From: Ahaetulla prasina
Lineage: Eukaryota; Chordata; Lepidosauria; Squamata; Colubridae
Assembly (NCBI RefSeq): GCF_028640845.1
Contig: NC_080539.1
Span: 369,441,233-369,505,232 of the forward strand
Direction of reading: 5' to 3'
DNA: 64,000 nucleotides
Positions 63,999 to 64,000 of this stretch are shown here, piece by piece. Numbering within the stretch: the first letter of the stretch is position 1; every line of letters starts with the position of its first letter. The notes beneath the pieces were generated by a model. That model did no database searches, was not told where the DNA came from, and saw only the letters and a program-made list of their open reading frames with translations. The position numbers were made by a program, and so were the translations under genes.

Positions 63999-64000
63999 CA
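63928..64000. repeat. (GATA)n(GACA)n microsatellite
   Basis: About twelve GATA units followed by five GACA units, cut by the window end. Confidence 0.95.

Larger units (their letters stand above)
1936..64000 (+). other. CSF3R: CSF3R-like cytokine receptor gene, 5' part (3' end outside window)
   Basis: Nine exon positions join in one frame through GT/AG sites with matching phases (1,2,1,0,1,0,1,1,1), giving about 428 codons when one copy of the ninth exon is used. The product is a type I membrane receptor of the gp130 group: signal peptide, cytokine-binding module with WSDWS, then fibronectin III domains. CSF3R is favoured because several spacings agree with that receptor: a C-L-x-x-M-x-x-V-K-L-x-x-P stretch across exons 3-4, C-G-L-x-P-x-T-x-Y-x-x-Q-x-R in exon 5, C-N-T-x-x-L-x-C before L-P in exon 7, and A-Y-S-x-x at the end of exon 9. 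IL27RA, IL12RB2 and IL6ST are the alternatives. The known role of CSF3R is binding G-CSF on granulocyte precursors and signalling through JAK/STAT. The Ig-like exon was not found. Family membership is firm; the exact orthologue is inferred from recalled family patterns. Confidence 0.8.

Overview
The window looks like a squamate reptile chromosome, most likely a snake. It is dominated by CR1/L2/L1/BovB LINEs, a Penelope element, Sauria-type tRNA SINEs, many short hAT-type elements with 8-bp target duplications, solo LTRs, and LINE tails that run into (AATAG)n arrays. That last trait is known from snake CR1 elements. There are no bacterial genes or operons. Almost every long open frame here is either a decayed retrotransposon or a low-complexity repeat.

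The single host gene recognised is on the + strand and runs off the right edge. It is a class I cytokine receptor of the gp130 group, best matched to the G-CSF receptor (CSF3R). Nine exon positions can be placed with consensus splice sites and fully compatible phases: 1936-2014 (5'UTR end plus signal peptide), 25026-25149, 31200-31381, 33376-33527, 36165-36345 (with WSDWS), 42826-42908, 54513-54732, 57668-57853, and a ninth position present as three copies (61335-61436, 61858-61959, 63178-63279). They encode a signal peptide, the two-domain cytokine-binding module, the first membrane-proximal fibronectin III domain and most of the second. The third FNIII domain, membrane segment and cytoplasmic tail must lie beyond 64000. 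I could not find the N-terminal Ig-like exon that mammalian CSF3R carries between the signal peptide and the cytokine-binding module.

Layout: 1-1935 upstream LINE debris; 2015-25025 a 23-kb first intron with LINEs, MITEs, a solo LTR, a 37-bp minisatellite, a decayed Gypsy element with an internal tandem duplication, and an unusually repeat-free stretch (15590-16430); 25150-31199 a 14-bp minisatellite split by an L2 element that itself contains a 1.66-kb tandem duplication; 31382-36164 a polypyrimidine tract, a 33-bp minisatellite grown from a MITE, and a solo LTR; 36346-54512 nested LINEs, including a 3.2-kb L2 inside a CR1; 54733-61334 CR1, Penelope, a 1.35-kb polypurine tract and an L1; 61335-63279 the triplicated exon; 63707-64000 a hAT fragment and a GATA/GACA array.

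The most notable observation is the triplication of a phase 1-1, 34-codon receptor exon, with all three copies open and splice-competent in appearance. The two large tandem duplications inside repeats differ mainly by scattered 1-4 bp indels, so local assembly errors must be excluded before any biological reading.
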